From RGIG4034 sp045576455 (GTDB lineage: Bacteria > Bacillota > Clostridia > Lachnospirales > Lachnospiraceae), in assembly GCA_045576455.1 (NCBI GenBank), contig JAZNGM010000001.1, positions 530,191 to 594,190 of the forward strand: a stretch of DNA of 64,000 bases. The letters are read 5' to 3'. Below are positions 61,679 through 64,000 of this stretch, one piece after another. The translations under genes were made by a program, and so were the position numbers. Numbering within the stretch: the stretch's first letter is position 1; each line of letters starts with the position of its first letter. The notes beneath the pieces were generated by a model. That model was given only the letters and a program-made list of their open reading frames with translations. It was not told the DNA's origin and did no database searches.

Positions 61679-61918
61679 ATTGGTGGGGTAAAAGTAAGCA
61701 CCACCAATTAATTTGCAAAATTGTATTTTTTATTGGTAGGATATAAGTGATTTTACCCAATATAATCATGCTTTTTTACAAAAACTTGGTATTTGCACTA
61801 CGCATGTTACCAATTAATTGATTATTTCTTTTGGATAATTGGTATTTTGAGATGGATTCATACCAATTATTTACACTAAATTATAATAAAAATGGTAGGG
61901 GTATATTTTTGCATACCA
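61679..61918. repeat. Cluster of 28-bp dyads with 16-bp spacers
   Basis: Four inverted repeats of the type (T/A)TGGT(A/G)-16 bases-(T/C)ACCAA occur at about 61680-61707, 61795-61822 (TTGGTA/TACCAA), 61839-61866 (TTGGTA/TACCAA) and 61892-61919; a fifth, imperfect one lies at 61732-61760. They share spacing and arms with the array at 29535-29958 but not its ATG or ribosome site. The stretch 61711-62030 contains no gene. Confidence 0.75.
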
Positions 61919-61940
61919 ATAATCTGTTTAATGTGTAAAA

Positions 61941-62016
61941 TAAATTGGCAAATATGCGAATTACGTTATTTATGCATAATAAATTGGCAAATATGTGAAT
62001 TACGCTATTTATGCAA
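61941..62016. repeat. 39-bp direct repeat, two copies
   Basis: TAAATTGGCAAATATG begins both copies (61941 and 61980), with only a few differences over 37 bases, including GCGAATTACGT versus GTGAATTACGC. It ends just before the ribosome site of the next gene. Confidence 0.85.
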
Positions 62017-62040
62017 GCCAGGTGTGGGAGGTAATGAGAA

Positions 62041-62571
62041 TTGGATTTGTATTTAGTAAAACCGGATATAACATATTACGAACAATATAATGAGATGATG
62101 GTGGAATGGAATGCCAGTAAAACAAGGATTGCACCATGGTTTCTTGATATGCCGTTTGAATGCATTGAAGATTTTGCTCAGTTTATTAGAATGTTGGATA
62201 ATTGCGAGCATGGAATTGTTGATAAGAAGTTTTCTGCAACAACGTCTTATTTTGTGGTTGATAAAGAAGGAAAATTGATTGGAGCGACCAGCCTGAGACA
62301 TTATCTTACCGTTGAAAATTATCAGACTTGGGGGCATATTGGGTATGGGGTGCGTCCAAGTGAGCGGAGAAAAGGTTATGCGGTAAAGATGCTTCAGTTG
62401 ATGCTTCAAGAGGCTGAGGCGAAGAAAATGCGTAAAGTGTTGCTGGGTGTTTATGAAGGAAATGTGGGTTCATGGAAGACAATTGAAAAATGCGGAGGTG
62501 TTCTTGAGAACACGGTTTGTGTTGAAGGAGATGATGAACCAATCCGCAGATATTGGATTAATATAAAATAG
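62041..62571 (+). CDS. GNAT acetyltransferase (RimJ/RimL-like)
   Basis: The 176-residue protein has GHIGYGVRPSERRKGYAVKM, the acetyl-CoA loop, and VLLGVYEGNVGSWKTIEKCGG, typical of GNAT enzymes that acetylate protein N-termini or small amines. It starts with TTG at 62041, 9 bases after GGGAGG; no ATG fits that ribosome site. It stands between the direct repeat and a second GNAT gene 28 bases downstream. Substrate unknown. Confidence 0.82.
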   Translation: MDLYLVKPDITYYEQYNEMMVEWNASKTRIAPWFLDMPFECIEDFAQFIRMLDNCEHGIVDKKFSATTSYFVVDKEGKLIGATSLRHYLTVENYQTWGHIGYGVRPSERRKGYAVKMLQLMLQEAEAKKMRKVLLGVYEGNVGSWKTIEKCGGVLENTVCVEGDDEPIRRYWINIK

Positions 62572-62599
62572 CGGTTGCAGGCATTGGGGGAGAATTGAA

Positions 62600-63046
62600 G
62601 TGATAGTACGTAAAGCAAGAGTAGAAGATGCAAATGATTTGAAAGTACTATATTTTGAATATTTAACGCAGTTCCCGCCGAAGGAAGAGCAGGATATGGA
62701 AGCGTGGGAAAAGTTAATAAAAAAATTTGCGCAAGATGATAAAATTCATTTGCTGGTTGCTGAAGAAGATGGAAAAGCAGTTTCAAGTGTTCATATGACA
62801 ATAGTTGAAAATTTGACACATAACTTACGGCCGTATGCCGTTATCGAAAATGTGGTAACGCATGGCGCATACAGAAACAAAGGGTATGCATCGGCATTAC
62901 TTAATCAGGCTACAGAGATTGCACGGGAGAATGGGTGTTATAAAGTATTTCTTGAAACCGGCTCCAATAAGGAAAGTACACTGAATTTCTATAAGAACAA
63001 TGGTTTTAAATTGGATGAAAAACATTCCTGTTTAAAAAGATTATAG
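62600..63046 (+). CDS. GNAT family acetyltransferase
   Basis: The 148-residue protein starts IVRKARVEDANDLKVLY and has ENVVTHGAYRNKGYASALLN and LETGSNKESTLNFYKNNGFK, all GNAT signatures. The GTG start at 62600 follows GGGGGAGA at 62586-62593. It follows another GNAT gene of unrelated subfamily. Substrate unknown. The 130 bases after it hold no clear feature beyond the next ribosome site. Confidence 0.85.
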   Translation: MIVRKARVEDANDLKVLYFEYLTQFPPKEEQDMEAWEKLIKKFAQDDKIHLLVAEEDGKAVSSVHMTIVENLTHNLRPYAVIENVVTHGAYRNKGYASALLNQATEIARENGCYKVFLETGSNKESTLNFYKNNGFKLDEKHSCLKRL

Positions 63047-63176
63047 ATTGAGATTATGTGGTAAAGATAAATGAGGAAGCCGCTTGCCTAAATGAGAAGA
63101 TGGTTATTACTTTTGCAGGTATGTTGAAACGTGAGAACAAGGTATTAATATTAGTTAAGGAAGAATTAGGATTAAA

Positions 63177-63653
63177 ATGAAAAAGACAGAAAAAACAAAT
63201 GTAATGCGTATTTTGGAACAAAATAAAGTGCCATATGAAAGTTTTTGCTATGCTGACACGGAAGCAATCAGCGGTGTAGAAGTGGCTGAAGTATTGGGGC
63301 AGGACAAGAACAGAGTGTTCAAAACGTTAGTAACTGAAAGCGCATCTAAGGCATATTATGTATTTATGATACCTGTGCATAGGGAATTAGAATTGAAAAA
63401 GGCGGCAAAAGCGGTAGGTGAAAAGAGTATCAGTATGCTAAAGTCCAAGGACTTGCTGCCGTTAACCGGATATATTCATGGAGGCTGCTCTCCGATAGGA
63501 ATGAAAAAACAGTTTAAAACAGTTGTGCATGCGTCAGCGTTGGAATTTGATACGATTCTGTTTAGTGCAGGAAAAATAGGATACCAGGTGGAAGTTGCGC
63601 CCGAGAATTTGAAAAAGATTGTTAAGTATGAAACTGCCGATATTGTGGTATAG
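63177..63653 (+). CDS. YbaK/EbsC-type aminoacyl-tRNA deacylase
   Basis: The 158-residue protein matches the YbaK fold: VMRILEQNKVPYESFCYADTE at the N-terminus, DKNRVFKTLVTES (conserved Lys), VPVHRELELKKAAKAVGEKS-like core and YIHGGCSPIGMKKQF near 105. YbaK proteins hydrolyse Cys-tRNA(Pro) and related mischarged tRNAs. AAGGAAG precedes the ATG. It lies just upstream of the second tRNA cassette, but this adjacency is probably chance. Confidence 0.88.
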   Translation: MKKTEKTNVMRILEQNKVPYESFCYADTEAISGVEVAEVLGQDKNRVFKTLVTESASKAYYVFMIPVHRELELKKAAKAVGEKSISMLKSKDLLPLTGYIHGGCSPIGMKKQFKTVVHASALEFDTILFSAGKIGYQVEVAPENLKKIVKYETADIVV

Positions 63654-63687
63654 TGGTTTCGTGGATATCATAAAGTATTGAATAGGA

Positions 63688-63723
63688 AATGTTCTAAATA
63701 ATGTTCTAAATAATATTCTAAAT
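63688..63723. repeat. 12-bp tandem repeat, three copies
   Basis: AATGTTCTAAAT at 63688 and 63700, then AATATTCTAAAT at 63712, with AATATTTATAG trailing. It lies between the deacylase gene and the second tRNA promoter. Confidence 0.85.
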
Positions 63724-63749
63724 AATATTTATAGAATTATAAAAAGTAT

Positions 63750-63778
63750 TTGACATATGAAGAATCATAATGTATAGT
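63750..63778 (+). promoter_or_regulatory. tRNA-Gly promoter, copy 2
   Basis: TTGACA (63750-63755) and TATAGT (63773-63778) with a 17-bp spacer, as in copy 1. Confidence 0.85.
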
Positions 63779-63811
63779 ATATTTTGTTCGTGAGAAATGA
63801 ATAAGATATAT

Positions 63812-63883
63812 GCGCGAGTGGCTCAGCGGTGGAGCATCTCCTTGCCAAGGAGAGGGTCGCGGGTTCGATCCCCGTCTCGCGCT
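63812..63883 (+). tRNA. tRNA-Gly(GCC), intact copy
   Basis: The 72-base sequence folds as a full cloverleaf: acceptor GCGCGAG/CTCGCGC, anticodon stem TCTCC/GGAGA, loop TTGCCAA with anticodon GCC, and discriminator T as expected for tRNA-Gly. CCA is not encoded. One base differs from the copy at 61321. Confidence 0.94.
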
Positions 63884-63890
63884 CTCGTAT

Positions 63891-63926
63891 AACACAAAAA
63901 GGACACCCAAGTTGATGTCCTTTTTG
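63891..63926 (+). terminator. Terminator of tRNA-Gly copy 2
   Basis: AAAAAGGACACC and GATGTCCTTTTT pair less perfectly than in copy 1 (one A-C mismatch in the stem), followed by a T run. Confidence 0.75.
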
Positions 63927-64000
63927 CGTTATAGAGGCACATCCGTGCCTCGAAGGTTCGATGTCTCCGTTGCACTCCGGTCCGCGCATTACCGAGGTCC

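Larger units (their letters stand above)
63743..64000. repeat. tRNA-Gly cassette repeat, copy 2 (runs off the window)
   Basis: Near-identical to 61252-61510, including promoter, tRNA, terminator and the structured block up to CGAGGTCC at the window end. The second hairpin arm of the block would lie outside. Confidence 0.92.

Noticed and set aside
61243..61707. 154-codon minus-strand frame over tRNA-Gly copy 1
   Set aside because: It reads through the reverse of the tRNA and its terminators; the tRNA fold is far stronger evidence.

Overview
The window looks like a chromosome segment of a low-GC, Gram-positive, fermentative and flagellated Clostridium-relative, most likely a gut or rumen Lachnospiraceae (Butyrivibrio/Roseburia-like). 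The evidence is AT-rich intergenic DNA, strong AGGAGG ribosome sites, sigma-A type promoters, glucuronoxylan-degrading enzymes, LytTR/GHKL regulators, a flagellin, and families seen mainly in Clostridia (DUF1846, DUF5721, DegV). The taxonomic call is inference; no rRNA is present.

Layout. (1) 1-15135: a glucuronoxylan locus. The end of a sugar-binding lipoprotein gene is followed by a GH3 beta-xylosidase, a GH43 arabinofuranosidase lipoprotein, a YesL-like membrane protein and a GH115 alpha-glucuronidase. A convergent AraC regulator comes next, then uxuA-uxuB-uxaC-KDPG aldolase-kdgK, which carry glucuronate to pyruvate and glyceraldehyde-3-phosphate. (2) 15151-26130: DUF1846, DUF5721, DegV (behind a palindromic operator), a LytTR regulator, DUF1294, and arginine biosynthesis (argG divergent from GNAT-argJ-argB-argD), then a membrane-anchored solute-binding protein. 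(3) 26381-29375: comEA-comEC DNA uptake. (4) 29514-29958: eight exact 53-bp units, each holding a 28-bp dyad with a 16-bp spacer; five consecutive units also form a ribosome site-ATG-12 codon-stop micro-ORF. (5) 30057-34244: a PD-(D/E)XK-like protein, a LytTR regulator, two tandem GHKL kinases and a possible 37-residue peptide gene between them.

(6) 34548-47048 is the most distinctive region: eleven same-strand genes forming a Ser/Thr phosphorylation island with 3 kinases, 2 PP2C phosphatases, 5 FHA proteins (one with a von Willebrand A domain) and a zinc-ribbon membrane protein. One kinase is fused through a membrane helix to an apparent extracytoplasmic solute-binding domain. Another has four PASTA repeats, a Pro-Thr/Glu stalk and a Cys/aromatic-rich C-terminus. 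No type VI or type VII secretion gene accompanies it in the window. This is the best candidate for an under-described system.

(7) 47134-59353: LysM-GH18 hydrolase, a flotillin-like protein behind an apparent yybP-ykoY (Mn2+) riboswitch, holA, flaG plus a very short flagellin, manA, a gene whose ribosome site lies in a long hairpin, DUF1653, 5'-nucleotidase, mutY and a GT2 glycosyltransferase. (8) 59354-64000: a promoter-terminator unit with no long ORF, a NagZ-like GH3 with an altered catalytic motif, and two near-identical tRNA-Gly(GCC) cassettes about 2.5 kb apart flanking two GNAT genes and a YbaK-like deacylase. The first tRNA has a mismatch in its anticodon stem. More of the 28-bp dyads occur between the cassettes.

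Starts were chosen by ribosome-site spacing. Family names rest on recognised motifs, not on a search.
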